Shown one piece after another: positions 51,201-59,423 of a stretch of 64,000 nucleotides of DNA. The notes beneath the pieces are model-generated. The model saw only the letters and a program-made list of their open reading frames with translations. It ran no database searches and had not been told where the DNA came from. The position numbers and the translations under genes are program-made. Source of the stretch: Actinoplanes sichuanensis (GTDB taxonomy: Bacteria; Actinomycetota; Actinomycetes; Mycobacteriales; Micromonosporaceae); NCBI RefSeq assembly GCF_033097365.1, contig NZ_AP028461.1:7874001-7938000 (forward strand), in the 5' to 3' direction. Positions within the stretch are counted from its first letter, which is position 1; every line of letters starts with the position of its first letter.

Positions 51201-54200
51201 CCCGGCACAGCCGATCACGTCCGGGTTGGCGCAGCCGCTCGGCCCGGACCCGGCACAGCCGATCACGTCCGGGTTGGCGCAGCCGTTCGGCCCGGACCCG
51301 GCACAGCCCGGCGATCCGGGGCGGGCGCAGCCGCCTGTCGCGGAAACCGATGACACTCCGGTGTCCGAAGGGGCGGCGTCGGCCGGAAACCCGTCGGACG
51401 AGTCGGCCACCCACGGGCTGGGATGGCTGCTGTCGATGAGTGGGCTCGGCGCGACCACCCCGGCACCCGAGGCCGAACCGGCGGAGCCCGTCGAGCACGT
51501 CGAGCCCGAAGATCGGCCGCATACCTGGTTCGCGTTCGGTGCCAACGGGAACCCCGACACCGCCGAGCCCGAGACGGACGACAGCGCAACGGCTTCCGCA
51601 CCGGACGCCGACACCTCCACGCAGCCGGAATCGGCGGTTACCCGAACTGATCCGGCATCGGCTGCGCCCACCCCGGTCCAGGCGGCTCCGCCCGCGCAGG
51701 CGATTCCTGCGCCGGCGATTCCCGCCCAGGCCGTTCCCGCTCAAGCCGTTCCCGCTCAAGCCGTTCCCGCTCAAGCCGTTCCGGCTCCGCCCGGGTTCAC
51801 TCCCGCCTCGGATTCCGCTGAGACCGTCGGAGCGATTCCGGCTGATGTGGCTTCCGTCCCGGCGGATCTCGTTCCGGACGACGCTCACCAGGCCGACATC
51901 GTCTCCGAGGTGGAAGGCGTTTCGTCCTCGGCCGGGCCCGTCGGCGAGAGCGTCCTCGCCTCGCCGGGCGGTTTCGCCCCGGAGGCGGAAACGCTGTCCG
52001 ATGAGCATGTCATCGTGGAGCAGACCGACCTGCCCGCTCAGCCGGCTTCCGGTGATGAGACCGCCCTCTGGGGCGGTCACGAAACCGCGCTGTCGGAGGG
52101 GACCGCTTCCGACGACTCCGCGGTGGTGTCCGAGGAAGCCGCTCCCGAGGACGACTCGGCGTTCGCGGGCGCGGTGCCGGATGGAAGCGAACCGACCGAG
52201 CAGGCGGACGCGATCGCCTTCGGTGGCGGGCTCGGCGACCCGGATCCGGAGACGGAGGAACCCACCGGGTTCGTCGTCACTGCCGATGAGGCGGCTGAGG
52301 TCGCTCGTGGAGTCGAGTCGGCCGAGGAGGAGTCCGATCTCACTCGGACGATGCAGATCGTTCGGATCAAGGCTGCCGCGGTTCCGGAATCGCCACCGAC
52401 CGACGAGGACGGCGTGGCCGCCGAGCCCTCGGGTGACGAGATCACCGAGATCTCGGCCGTCGTGGAGCCGCCGTCGGACGACACTGCCCAGGTCGGCGAC
52501 GTTGTGGATCCGGACACGGTTCTGATCAGCGGGGAACCGGAGACCGTCACGCTCCACACGGAACCGGTGACCGTCGCCATTCAGGCTGAGCCCGAGACCG
52601 TCGTCATCTCGGCCGAACCGGACACCGTCATGTTCTCCGCGGACGAGGAGACGACCGTCCTGGATCCCGATGGGGACACCGCTCAACTGAGCACGGAGCC
52701 CCAGACGGTCACGCTCCACCCGGAGCCGGAGACCGTCGCGATCATCGCGGAACCGGAGCCGGAGACCGTCGCGATCGTCGCGGAACCGGAGCCCGAGACC
52801 GTCGCGATTCACACGGAACCCGAGCCCGAGACCGCTGCGATCGTCGCGGAACCCGAGCCCGAGACCGTCGCGATCGTCGCGGAACCGGAACCGGAACCGG
52901 AACCGGAGCCCGTTGCGATCGAACCGGAACCGGGGACCAAGCCGGAGCCCGAGCCGGAGCCGGAGACCGTCGCCATCCGTATCGAGCCGGAAGTCGGCGA
53001 GCCGGAAACGGTCGTCATGGAACCAGAGGCGGTCGAGCCGGAAACGGTCACGATCGTAGAGGAGCCGGACACCGCCGAGTCGGACGAAAATACCGAAAGC
53101 ACCCCGGAAGCCGCAGGATCGAACGATTCGGTGGACACGGCGGTGGAACCCGGCGCGGAGGTTCGGGACGAGGCTGCGGACGAGGGCGGCGTCTCTTCGG
53201 AAGACGTGGCGGGCGAGGCGTTGGCCGTACCGCTGCCGGCTGTGACGTCGGAGACAGCGACCGAGAGCGCCGCCGGGGCGTCGGCCGGGACCGCGTCGCG
53301 GAACGCGCCGCCGGAGGCAGCGGAGACCGGACGGGTCGAGCCGGTCCGGCAGCGGCAGGACCAGCGGGCGCCGGCCGATCGCAGGCGGGCCGACCCGGAG
53401 CAGATCCTGGCGGCCTATCCGTGGGCCTACGACCCGCAGACGCTGCGCGAGCAGGTGGACGAACCGGACCGGCTGTGGGATGTCGCGGACCGGCTGACCG
53501 ACCGGCTGGAGTTCGCCGAGCGGGACAACGTCCGGGCCGGGCTGCTGAGCCTGCGGGCCGTGGTGCACCGGATCGTCGGTGAACTGGAGGACGCGCTCGC
53601 CGACGGGCGGGAGGGGCTGCGGCACGCCGAGGCGTCCGGGGAGTTGCGGACCAGGGCGATCGCGCAGGCGCGGCTGGCGCACGTGCTCCAGTGGCGGGGT
53701 GAGTTCGAGGAGGCGGATCGGCTGTACGCGGACGTCGACTCGGCCGAACTGCCGCCCCGGACCCGGGCGGAGATCTGTGAGCTGGCCGGGCGGTCGGCCT
53801 ATGAGCAGGGCCGCTACCTGGAAGCGGTCAACCATTTCGAGCATGCCCTGGACGTACGCCGTGGCGAGGACCCGGAGCTGGTGGAGCGGGTCGAGCTGGC
53901 GCTGGACGCGATCTCCCGGCGGTCCGGTGCGGCCGGCTGGGGTCCCTATCCGCGGACCCGGGACGAGGTGCTGGGGCTGCCCGCCGCGCCGGTTCCGCTG
54001 CTCGACGACGGCGCGGGCCTGTGGGGGTACGCCGCCGCGGTCGAGCCCCGGTTCGCCGAGGCGCTGCCGTTCGCCGAGGGTGCGGCGTGGGTGCGGCGGC
54101 CGGATTCGGCGGCGTGGGAGCTGATCGATCCGGCCGGCGAGCTGATCATCGCGTCGGCGCACGGCTATGTCGGGGTGACCCGGTTCGCCGAAGGGCTGGC

Positions 54201-54675
54201 CTGGGTGACCCGGCAGGATCAGGGTGGCTGGTTCGCGATCGACCGGGACAACCGGCTGGTCGTGCCGGCCGGCGGGTTCGAGGACGCGAAACCGTTCCGG
54301 CGCGGGCTGGCCGTGGTGCGGCAGGGCGGCGTCTGGGGCGCCGTCGACAGGCACGGCCGGTTCGCGGTGACGCCGATGTACCAGCGGTTCGTGACGGCGC
54401 TGCACATCGGCGGGACGGTCGACGGGTTCACCGACGAGGGGCTGGCGGTCGTCGACGCCGGTGACCGGTTCGGGGTGGTGGACCGGGCCGGGCGGGTCGT
54501 CGTCGAGCCGGTGCACGCGGCCGTGGTGATCCATCCGGTGGCGTTCCTGGTGCAGAACGCGGCTGGACTGTGGGGCGCCCTGGACCGTACCGGCGCGCCG
54601 CTCGTCGACATGGGCCACCGGACCCGGGAGACGGTCGTCGAGACGCTGCCGGAGGAGTCGCGGCCGGTTCTCTAG
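48268..54675 (+). CDS. Giant low-complexity protein with C-terminal WG repeats
   Basis: About 2135 residues, the largest gene here. The first 40 residues look folded and conserved (DNWDDEPAWVYEITWEWEPL). Residues about 60-1050 are a Gly/Pro/Ala/Ser-rich disordered region with tandem repeats (five exact-length 51-bp units at 50221-50475, AQPFGPDPAQPITSGL units near 51160-51310). About 1080-1700 is acidic, with EPEPETVAI repeats. Residues about 1700-1900 are helical and TPR-like (LRHAEASGELRTRAIAQARLAHVLQWRG). The last 230 residues carry WG beta repeats (GLWGYAAAVEPRF, GVWGAVDRHGRF, GLWGALDRTGAP). No signal peptide. Function unknown; WG proteins bind other proteins. Start ATG 48268; GTG 48256 is possible. 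Confidence 0.8.
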   Translation: MNGWGSRPGDNWDDEPAWVYEITWEWEPLPGQRYPGDPGRRKAVHTPVYEASRGGSAPASTAPASTAPISPAGRASVPGSSWSGSPDQNQSRYEETRADSRGPAGAPQPPRDEPSWNRPAHSMPEQRRGGVPVYGASAPVSPGGRAPQGPPDGGGWGRGPGSGNPPVSPGPDGRGQFPGSSSGASSAGQFGGPGGPGRPAGPAPRGGPGASGPQSPGGGAPRGGPGSPGQPGPGFAGQRGPGPSGQPSYGGPGGPGQPSHGGPGQPSHGGSGAPGPAGRQGPGRHEGAPGRHEGHPGRHEPGRFGGPVAPAASAGFAPGRGRPDQEPGFQGRRPGPEQQIPRQSGDARPVSGPTSPAGPTYGAARPAPADAFPAYHDDRRTPREGRTPDAPFDLRPAPHDRNSPAPARPAPQPTRVTPSQPVAPAAVYPAVPGQGPGMSVPDQNRGTAGGVAPVSGVATPYGPGPGGRGPDAGGPGATGPVSGAGVPGGRGPVPGAGVPGGRGPVPGSAVPGPTFPHVQPGPEARQALRGPGTPAPVSAPTAPPTPGVAPVSSPAARDPQPGVNPVSGPAATGPRTGSAQVTAPGGIDPRTGSPFGSGPTGPAPRFGPAGVDPRGSAAPVSGPVGPVSHAGSAPGSGQPGFEPRTGAAPVSAPAGGYPQAGSGTAPVSAPAGGYPQAGSGTAPVSAPAGGYPQAGSGTAPVSAPAGGYPQAGSGTAPVSAPAGGYPQAGSGTAPVAGVAGPDGRYPHGQQRPEASQAIGGPGSVTSGRPGAPTGAEPVSGPVGGAGQPAGAGVSFPRGQEPAGGSGFGERGHDEQDPTRPLDPRRLVQGTNPDGRHDGVSQPDDPTRPFGLRRRVGGEGLGPLEDPTRAIDPRGPGPDAPGMPTAGGHGPAAGQQPTTGQRFDSGHRTEPGHGTIGHRMEPWQTAASTPVQSGEPGSVGEPGISGGWASRPPTSPETPVESSPAQPIASGLAQPFGPDPAQPITSGLAQPLGPDPAQPITSGLAQPFGPDPAQPGDPGRAQPPVAETDDTPVSEGAASAGNPSDESATHGLGWLLSMSGLGATTPAPEAEPAEPVEHVEPEDRPHTWFAFGANGNPDTAEPETDDSATASAPDADTSTQPESAVTRTDPASAAPTPVQAAPPAQAIPAPAIPAQAVPAQAVPAQAVPAQAVPAPPGFTPASDSAETVGAIPADVASVPADLVPDDAHQADIVSEVEGVSSSAGPVGESVLASPGGFAPEAETLSDEHVIVEQTDLPAQPASGDETALWGGHETALSEGTASDDSAVVSEEAAPEDDSAFAGAVPDGSEPTEQADAIAFGGGLGDPDPETEEPTGFVVTADEAAEVARGVESAEEESDLTRTMQIVRIKAAAVPESPPTDEDGVAAEPSGDEITEISAVVEPPSDDTAQVGDVVDPDTVLISGEPETVTLHTEPVTVAIQAEPETVVISAEPDTVMFSADEETTVLDPDGDTAQLSTEPQTVTLHPEPETVAIIAEPEPETVAIVAEPEPETVAIHTEPEPETAAIVAEPEPETVAIVAEPEPEPEPEPVAIEPEPGTKPEPEPEPETVAIRIEPEVGEPETVVMEPEAVEPETVTIVEEPDTAESDENTESTPEAAGSNDSVDTAVEPGAEVRDEAADEGGVSSEDVAGEALAVPLPAVTSETATESAAGASAGTASRNAPPEAAETGRVEPVRQRQDQRAPADRRRADPEQILAAYPWAYDPQTLREQVDEPDRLWDVADRLTDRLEFAERDNVRAGLLSLRAVVHRIVGELEDALADGREGLRHAEASGELRTRAIAQARLAHVLQWRGEFEEADRLYADVDSAELPPRTRAEICELAGRSAYEQGRYLEAVNHFEHALDVRRGEDPELVERVELALDAISRRSGAAGWGPYPRTRDEVLGLPAAPVPLLDDGAGLWGYAAAVEPRFAEALPFAEGAAWVRRPDSAAWELIDPAGELIIASAHGYVGVTRFAEGLAWVTRQDQGGWFAIDRDNRLVVPAGGFEDAKPFRRGLAVVRQGGVWGAVDRHGRFAVTPMYQRFVTALHIGGTVDGFTDEGLAVVDAGDRFGVVDRAGRVVVEPVHAAVVIHPVAFLVQNAAGLWGALDRTGAPLVDMGHRTRETVVETLPEESRPVL
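50221..50475 (+). repeat. 51-bp tandem repeat, five copies, inside the WG-protein gene
   Basis: Copies begin at 50221, 50272, 50323, 50374 and 50425 with only a few substitutions (TTC/TCG-type). Each encodes 17 residues, APAGGYPQAGSGTAPVS. Near-identity points to recent expansion. Confidence 0.95.
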
Positions 54676-54679
54676 GACC

Positions 54680-54685
54680 TAGGGT
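54680..54685 (+). promoter_or_regulatory. -10 element (TAGGGT), leaderless aldo/keto reductase gene
   Basis: The TANNNT box ends 6 bases before ATG 54692 and begins only 4 bp after the giant gene stop, so the promoter is separate from the upstream gene. Confidence 0.45.
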
Positions 54686-54691
54686 GGGGTG

Positions 54692-55690
54692 ATGGAGTTT
54701 CGTCATCTCGGCCGTTCCGGCCTGCTGGTCAGCGAGATCGCCTACGGCAACTGGATCACCCACGGTTCGCAGGTGGAGGAGGAGGCCGCGCTCGCGTGTG
54801 TGCGCGCGGCCCTCGACTCCGGCATCACCACCTTCGACACCGCCGACGTGTACGCGGGAACGCGCGCCGAGGAGGTGCTGGGCCGGGCGCTGAAGGGCGA
54901 ACGCCGGGCCGGCCTGGAGATCTTCACGAAGGTGTTCTGGCGGACCGGGCCGGGCGCCAACGACAGTGGCCTGTCCCGTAAGCACATCCTGGAGTCGATC
55001 GACGGGTCGCTGCGCCGGCTCGGCACCGACTACGTGGACCTCTACCAGGCGCACCGCTTCGACCATCACACACCGCTGGACGAGACCATGGAGGCGTTCG
55101 CCGACGTGGTCCGGGCGGGCAAGGCGCACTACATCGGGGTGTCCGAGTGGACCGCCGAGCAGATCCGGGCGGCTGCGCCACTGGCCCGCGAGCTGCGGGT
55201 CCGGCTGGTGTCGAACCAGCCGCAGTATTCGATGCTGTGGCGGGTGATCGAGGCCGAGGTGGTGCCGGCGTCGCAGGAGCTCGGCCTGGGTCAGATCGTC
55301 TGGTCACCGCTGGCGCAGGGGGTGCTGACCGGGAAGTACCGGGCCGGGGAGCAGCCGCCGGCCGGGTCGCGGGCCACCGACGAGAAGTCCGGCGCCGGGT
55401 TCATCGCCCGCTGGATGGAGGACGACGTGCTGAACGCGGTCGCCCGGCTGAAGCCGCTGGCCGACGAGGCCGGCCTGACCACGGCTCAGCTGGCGGTGGC
55501 GTGGGTGCTGCAGAACCCGAACGTCTCGGCGGCGATCATCGGCGCGTCCCGGCCCGAGCAGGTCCGGGACAACGTCAAAGCGTCCGGGGTACGGCTGGAC
55601 GACGGCCTGCTGAAGGCGATCGACGAGATCGTGGAGCCGGTCGTGACCCGCGACCCGTCGCTCACCTCCAGCCCGGCCAAACGTCCGTGA
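54692..55690 (+). CDS. Aldo/keto reductase
   Basis: 332 residues, NADPH-dependent carbonyl reductase with the KCNAB-like TIM barrel. The catalytic tetrad is visible: Asp and Tyr in FDTADVYAG, Lys in IFTKVFW, His in LYQAHRFD. NADP-binding residues lie in IIGASRPEQV. ATG 54692 fits the -10; GTG 54689 is possible. Substrate unknown. Confidence 0.9.
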   Translation: MEFRHLGRSGLLVSEIAYGNWITHGSQVEEEAALACVRAALDSGITTFDTADVYAGTRAEEVLGRALKGERRAGLEIFTKVFWRTGPGANDSGLSRKHILESIDGSLRRLGTDYVDLYQAHRFDHHTPLDETMEAFADVVRAGKAHYIGVSEWTAEQIRAAAPLARELRVRLVSNQPQYSMLWRVIEAEVVPASQELGLGQIVWSPLAQGVLTGKYRAGEQPPAGSRATDEKSGAGFIARWMEDDVLNAVARLKPLADEAGLTTAQLAVAWVLQNPNVSAAIIGASRPEQVRDNVKASGVRLDDGLLKAIDEIVEPVVTRDPSLTSSPAKRP

Positions 55691-55693
55691 CCG

Positions 55694-56512
55694 TCACTCC
55701 CAGAACCGCATCAGACTGAAACCGGTTGCGTAGAGACGTGAATCGATACCGAGTAGGCCGGCCAGCCAGTCGACGAGCGTGAAGAACCACTCGCCCACCT
55801 GGGTCTGCCAGAGCAGTAGGAACAGCACCAGGAAGCCCCAGGGGGCCATCAGGTTCCACGCGCGCTGGTAGGCGGGACTGAACCACGGGGAGACGATGCT
55901 GCCCCCGTCCAGCCCCGGGACCGGCAGGAAGTTGAGCACGCTCGCGGTCACCTGCAGGAAGGCGAGCAGGGCCAGAGCCGCCCAGAAGGCACCGTGACTG
56001 CTGTCGGTGAGGGCGGCCTGGCCCAGGCTCACCACCACGTCGGGTGCGAAGCCGAGCAGGAACGGCATCGCCACGATCACCGCGAGCAGCACGTTGGTGA
56101 GCGGGCCGGCCGCGCTGATCAGCGAGTCCTTCAGCTTGCTCTGGATGTACCGGTGGTCGATCCAGACGGCGCCGCCGGGCAGGCCGATGCCGCCGAGGAT
56201 CACCACGATCACCGGCAGCACGATGGACAGCAGCGGATGGGTGTACTTCAACGGGTTGAGCCGCAGGTAACCCCGCTCGGCGACGGTCAGGTCACCGGAG
56301 AAGTAGCCGGTGATGGCGTGTGCGTACTCGTGCAGGCAGAGCGAGATGATCCAGCCCGAGATCACGAACAGGAACACGTCGAAACCGACGTTGCCGAAAT
56401 TCGTCCACGTCATCACACCTGTCGCGACGAAGACCGCGACGATGCCGACGAAGACCGGGCTCGGCACGAAGGCGTTGCGCGGTGTACGGGTGTAGACCGG
56501 TTCGTACGTCAC
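55694..56512 (-). CDS. Site-2-type (M50) membrane metalloprotease
   Basis: 272 residues, about six membrane helices. Zinc motif HEYAH (near residue 61) and the second Asp site in NFLPVPGLDGG (near 190). It may cleave membrane-bound regulators (intramembrane proteolysis), but no partner is encoded nearby. Followed closely by the convergent AKR gene (3 bp). Confidence 0.9.
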   Translation of the reverse strand: MTYEPVYTRTPRNAFVPSPVFVGIVAVFVATGVMTWTNFGNVGFDVFLFVISGWIISLCLHEYAHAITGYFSGDLTVAERGYLRLNPLKYTHPLLSIVLPVIVVILGGIGLPGGAVWIDHRYIQSKLKDSLISAAGPLTNVLLAVIVAMPFLLGFAPDVVVSLGQAALTDSSHGAFWAALALLAFLQVTASVLNFLPVPGLDGGSIVSPWFSPAYQRAWNLMAPWGFLVLFLLLWQTQVGEWFFTLVDWLAGLLGIDSRLYATGFSLMRFWE

Positions 56513-56522
56513 GGCGGCCCGC

Positions 56523-56720
56523 TCACTCCGCCGGGAGCAGGCTCATCTGGTAGTCGACCCGGTCGTCCTCGACGAGGATGACCGTGCTGACCCCGGCGGC
56601 CTGCAACTGTCGCCACTCCTGCCCGATCCAGGACTCGGCATCGGCCTGGCTGCTGAACGACTCGTCCGGGCCGTCGACCGTCTTGCCGTCGACGTCCTCA
56701 TACCGCCAACTCCACGGCAT
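56523..56720 (-). CDS. Small conserved hypothetical protein
   Basis: 65 residues starting MPWSWRYEDVDGKTVDGPDE, a compact alpha/beta protein with a Trp-rich N-terminus and a VDYQMSLLPAE C-terminus, a pattern common in actinobacteria. It precedes the M50 gene by 10 bp and is likely in the same transcript. Function unknown. Confidence 0.75.
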   Translation of the reverse strand: MPWSWRYEDVDGKTVDGPDESFSSQADAESWIGQEWRQLQAAGVSTVILVEDDRVDYQMSLLPAE

Positions 56721-56790
56721 ACAGCCGCCCCCTCACGTCAGTACCTCGGTGGGCTTCCACCCTACGGCGTCAGCGTGTGCGACCCGGCTC

Positions 56791-56796
56791 TAAGGT
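56791..56796 (+). promoter_or_regulatory. -10 element (TAAGGT), leaderless cobUT gene
   Basis: Ends 7 bases before ATG 56804; no Shine-Dalgarno sequence between. Confidence 0.5.
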
Positions 56797-56803
56797 ACGG
56801 GGC

Positions 56804-58663
56804 ATGTCCGAAGATCGGTGGAACACGGTTCTGGTGCTCGGTGGTATCCGGTCCGGCAAGTCCGGGTTCGCCGAGTCACTCATCTCCGGCGCCCCCTCGG
56901 TGCGCTACGTGGCGACCGCCGTCGGCGGCGAGGACGACCCCGAGTGGCAGGCCCGGATCGAGGCGCACCAGCGGCGCCGCCCGCAGTCCTGGACGACCGA
57001 GGAGACCGGCGCCGACCCGGCCGCGCTCGCCGAGCTGCTGCGCCAGGCCGGTCCGGGCGAGACGGTGCTCGTCGACGACCTCGGCGGCTGGGTGGCCGCC
57101 GTGCTCAACCCGGCCCGCCAGCCCAACGACGACGAGGCGGACGTGGCGGCGCTGGCCGCGGCGGTCCGAGCCACCGCGGCGCGGGTGGTGCTGGTCAGCC
57201 CCGAGGTCGGGCTGTCGCTGGTGCCGGTCACGCCGGTCGGGCGGGCGTTCGCCGACGCGCTGGGCGCCACCAACCAGGCGCTGGCCGAGGCGGTCGACGC
57301 CGTCGCGCTGGTGGTCGCCGGTCAGACGACCTGGCTGAAGGGCTCGGCCGAGCCGGTGCAGGCCCCACGGGTCTCCTCGCGCCCGATCGCGGTGCCCACC
57401 CCGTCGGCGCCCGCTCCCCCGCCCCCGCCGCCGGCCACCGTGGTCGCCCCGGTGGTCGAGCCGGAGCCGGCGACCGAGCCGGTCAGTGCGCTGAGCGGGG
57501 CCACCATGACGCTGCCGCTGGTGGCGTCCGGGCTCACCGAGATCAAACCGGGCATGGACCTGCCGTTGCCGAGCGCCGACGCCGGTCCGGACGCGCGGGA
57601 GCGCCTGTCCGGCCTGGACCTGCCGGGAGGTGGGCTGGGCGCGCTCGGCGAGGCGATCGAGTTCGCCGCGGCCACCCAGAACTCGGTGACCCCGCGCGCC
57701 TGGACGGGTGTCCGGGTGGTGGTGATCGGCGGGCGGCGTACCGGTGGGGCGGTGGCCGGAGCCGACACCGCCGATGTGGAACGCCGCATCGCCGAGGCCG
57801 AGCTGGGGGTCGGGCTGCTGGGCCGACTGGCCGGGCCGGCCGGCGCCGACATCTCGGTGTTGCGCACCGCGGCCACCGGCGCGATGGAGGACGGCCCGGT
57901 CACCTCGGAGCAGGAGGTCGAGGCCGCGCTGCGGGACGGCTGGCGGCTCGCCGACGGTGCCGCCGACGCCGGCCGCGACGTGATCGTGCTCGCCGGCATC
58001 TCGGCCGGTGTCGAGGCCGCCGCGACCGCGGTGCTGGCCGCCACCACCGGCGCCGAGCCGGTCGCCACCCTGCCCCGGGTGCAGGTGCCCGGCGCCCGGT
58101 TCGACGACGACGCCTGGATGGCCCGCTGCGCCGCGATCCGCGACGCGCTGCACCGGATCCGGCAGGAGCCGCGCGGTGCCGTCGACATCCTGCGGCAGGT
58201 CGGTGGCCTGGACGTGGCGGTCGCCACGGGTCTGCTGCTGGGCGCCGCCGCCCGCCGCATCCCGGTGCTGGTCGACGGCCCGCTCGGGATCGCCGCCGGT
58301 CTGGTCGCCCGCGACCTGGCCGCCCAGACCCGGCACTGGTGCCTGCTGCCCGAGGCGGGCACCCTGTCGCTGGTCAAGCAGGGCGCCGATGTGCTCGGGC
58401 TGACCCCGGTGCTGCAGGTCGGACTGGATCTGGGCGAGGGTGCCAACGCGCTGACCGTGCTGCCGGTGCTGCGGACCGCGATCGGGCTGGCGTCGGCACT
58501 CCCGGTGCACCCGGCGATGCTCGGCGAGGTCGGTGACGACGGTCTCGACGAGGACGACGACCCCGACGAGGACGACGTGGTTCCGGACGACGACGCGCCG
58601 GATCTTCCGTTCAACACCGCGGCGTTCAACGCGATCAGCCCACGCACGGAGTGGGGTGCTTGA
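56804..58663 (+). CDS. CobU-CobT fusion (cobinamide kinase/guanylyltransferase + NaMN:DMB phosphoribosyltransferase-like)
   Basis: 619 residues in two domains. Residues 1-185: CobU, P-loop GGIRSGKS, TQWKGS-like ATTGN region, making adenosylcobinamide-GDP. A Pro/Ala/Val-rich linker (186-250) follows. Residues about 255-580: CobT-like, with GGGLGALGEAIEFAA (PPGSLG region), VATGLLLGAA and the catalytic-Glu region LGEGANAL, making alpha-ribazole phosphate. The acidic tail DEDDDPDEDD lies near 585-600. The CobT first-motif residues are divergent. The ATG is leaderless (TAAGGT 7 bases upstream). It overlaps cobS by 8 bp; together they form the lower-ligand assembly pathway. Confidence 0.85.
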   Translation: MSEDRWNTVLVLGGIRSGKSGFAESLISGAPSVRYVATAVGGEDDPEWQARIEAHQRRRPQSWTTEETGADPAALAELLRQAGPGETVLVDDLGGWVAAVLNPARQPNDDEADVAALAAAVRATAARVVLVSPEVGLSLVPVTPVGRAFADALGATNQALAEAVDAVALVVAGQTTWLKGSAEPVQAPRVSSRPIAVPTPSAPAPPPPPPATVVAPVVEPEPATEPVSALSGATMTLPLVASGLTEIKPGMDLPLPSADAGPDARERLSGLDLPGGGLGALGEAIEFAAATQNSVTPRAWTGVRVVVIGGRRTGGAVAGADTADVERRIAEAELGVGLLGRLAGPAGADISVLRTAATGAMEDGPVTSEQEVEAALRDGWRLADGAADAGRDVIVLAGISAGVEAAATAVLAATTGAEPVATLPRVQVPGARFDDDAWMARCAAIRDALHRIRQEPRGAVDILRQVGGLDVAVATGLLLGAAARRIPVLVDGPLGIAAGLVARDLAAQTRHWCLLPEAGTLSLVKQGADVLGLTPVLQVGLDLGEGANALTVLPVLRTAIGLASALPVHPAMLGEVGDDGLDEDDDPDEDDVVPDDDAPDLPFNTAAFNAISPRTEWGA

Positions 58664-59402
58664 CGGGGTACGGCTGGCGGTCACCACGCTGACCGTGCTG
58701 CCGCTGCGGGCCGGCCGGGTGGACCGGTCCACCGCGGCGGTGGCGATGTCGGTGGCGCCGGTCGTCGGGGCGCTGCTGGGGCTGGTGCTGGCCGGGCTGC
58801 ACGCCGGGCTGCGGGCGGCCGGTTCGCCGGAGCTCGTCGCGGCCGGGCTGACCGTCGTCGCGGGTGCTCTGCTCACCCGCGGGCTGCATCTGGACGGGCT
58901 CGCGGACACGGTGGACGCGCTCGGGTCGTACCGCTCGGGCCCGGCCGCCCTGGAGATCATGAAGAAGCCGGACATCGGGCCGTTCGGGGTGGTGGCGCTC
59001 GGTGCCACGGTGTTCGTTCAGGCCGCCGCGGTGGCCGCCGCCGGGCCGTGGGCGATCGTGACGGCCTGGGCGGCCGGGCGGCTCGCGGTGAGTGCCGCCT
59101 GCCGTCGTGGGGTGCCGTCGGCCCGGCCGGACGGGCTGGGCGCGATGGTGGCGTCCACGGTGCCGTCGGGGGTCGTGGCGGCGGGCGCGGCGTTCGTCTG
59201 TGCGATCGGGGTCGCCGCGGTTCCGGGCCGTCCGTGGCAGGGGCCGGCCGCCGTCGTGGTGTCTCTGTTCGCGGTGGTGCTGCTTCTGCGTCATGCGGTA
59301 CGGCGATTCGGCGGCATCACCGGCGACGTGCTGGGGGCGTGCGTCGAGCTGGCTGTGACGCTCACGCTCGTCCTGGTGACCCTGACCCCGGGCCGGCTCT
59401 GA
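58656..59402 (+). CDS. cobS: Adenosylcobinamide-GDP ribazoletransferase
   Basis: 248 residues, about six membrane helices. Joins alpha-ribazole (phosphate) to adenosylcobinamide-GDP, the last step of cobalamin assembly. Metal-binding Asp in GLHLDGLADTVDAL and the DIGPFGVVAL motif are present. GTG 58656 overlaps the CobU-CobT stop by 8 bp, which fits co-translation in one pathway. Confidence 0.93.
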   Translation: MLDGVRLAVTTLTVLPLRAGRVDRSTAAVAMSVAPVVGALLGLVLAGLHAGLRAAGSPELVAAGLTVVAGALLTRGLHLDGLADTVDALGSYRSGPAALEIMKKPDIGPFGVVALGATVFVQAAAVAAAGPWAIVTAWAAGRLAVSAACRRGVPSARPDGLGAMVASTVPSGVVAAGAAFVCAIGVAAVPGRPWQGPAAVVVSLFAVVLLLRHAVRRFGGITGDVLGACVELAVTLTLVLVTLTPGRL

Positions 59403-59423
59403 GAGGGTCGGCCGGGGTGGTGG

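Noticed and set aside
50113..54618. Very long open frame on the minus strand under the giant WG-repeat gene
   Set aside because: It is antisense to a frame with clear WG repeats and sensible composition; its translation is Arg/Gly/Leu-rich, as expected from the high-GC complement.
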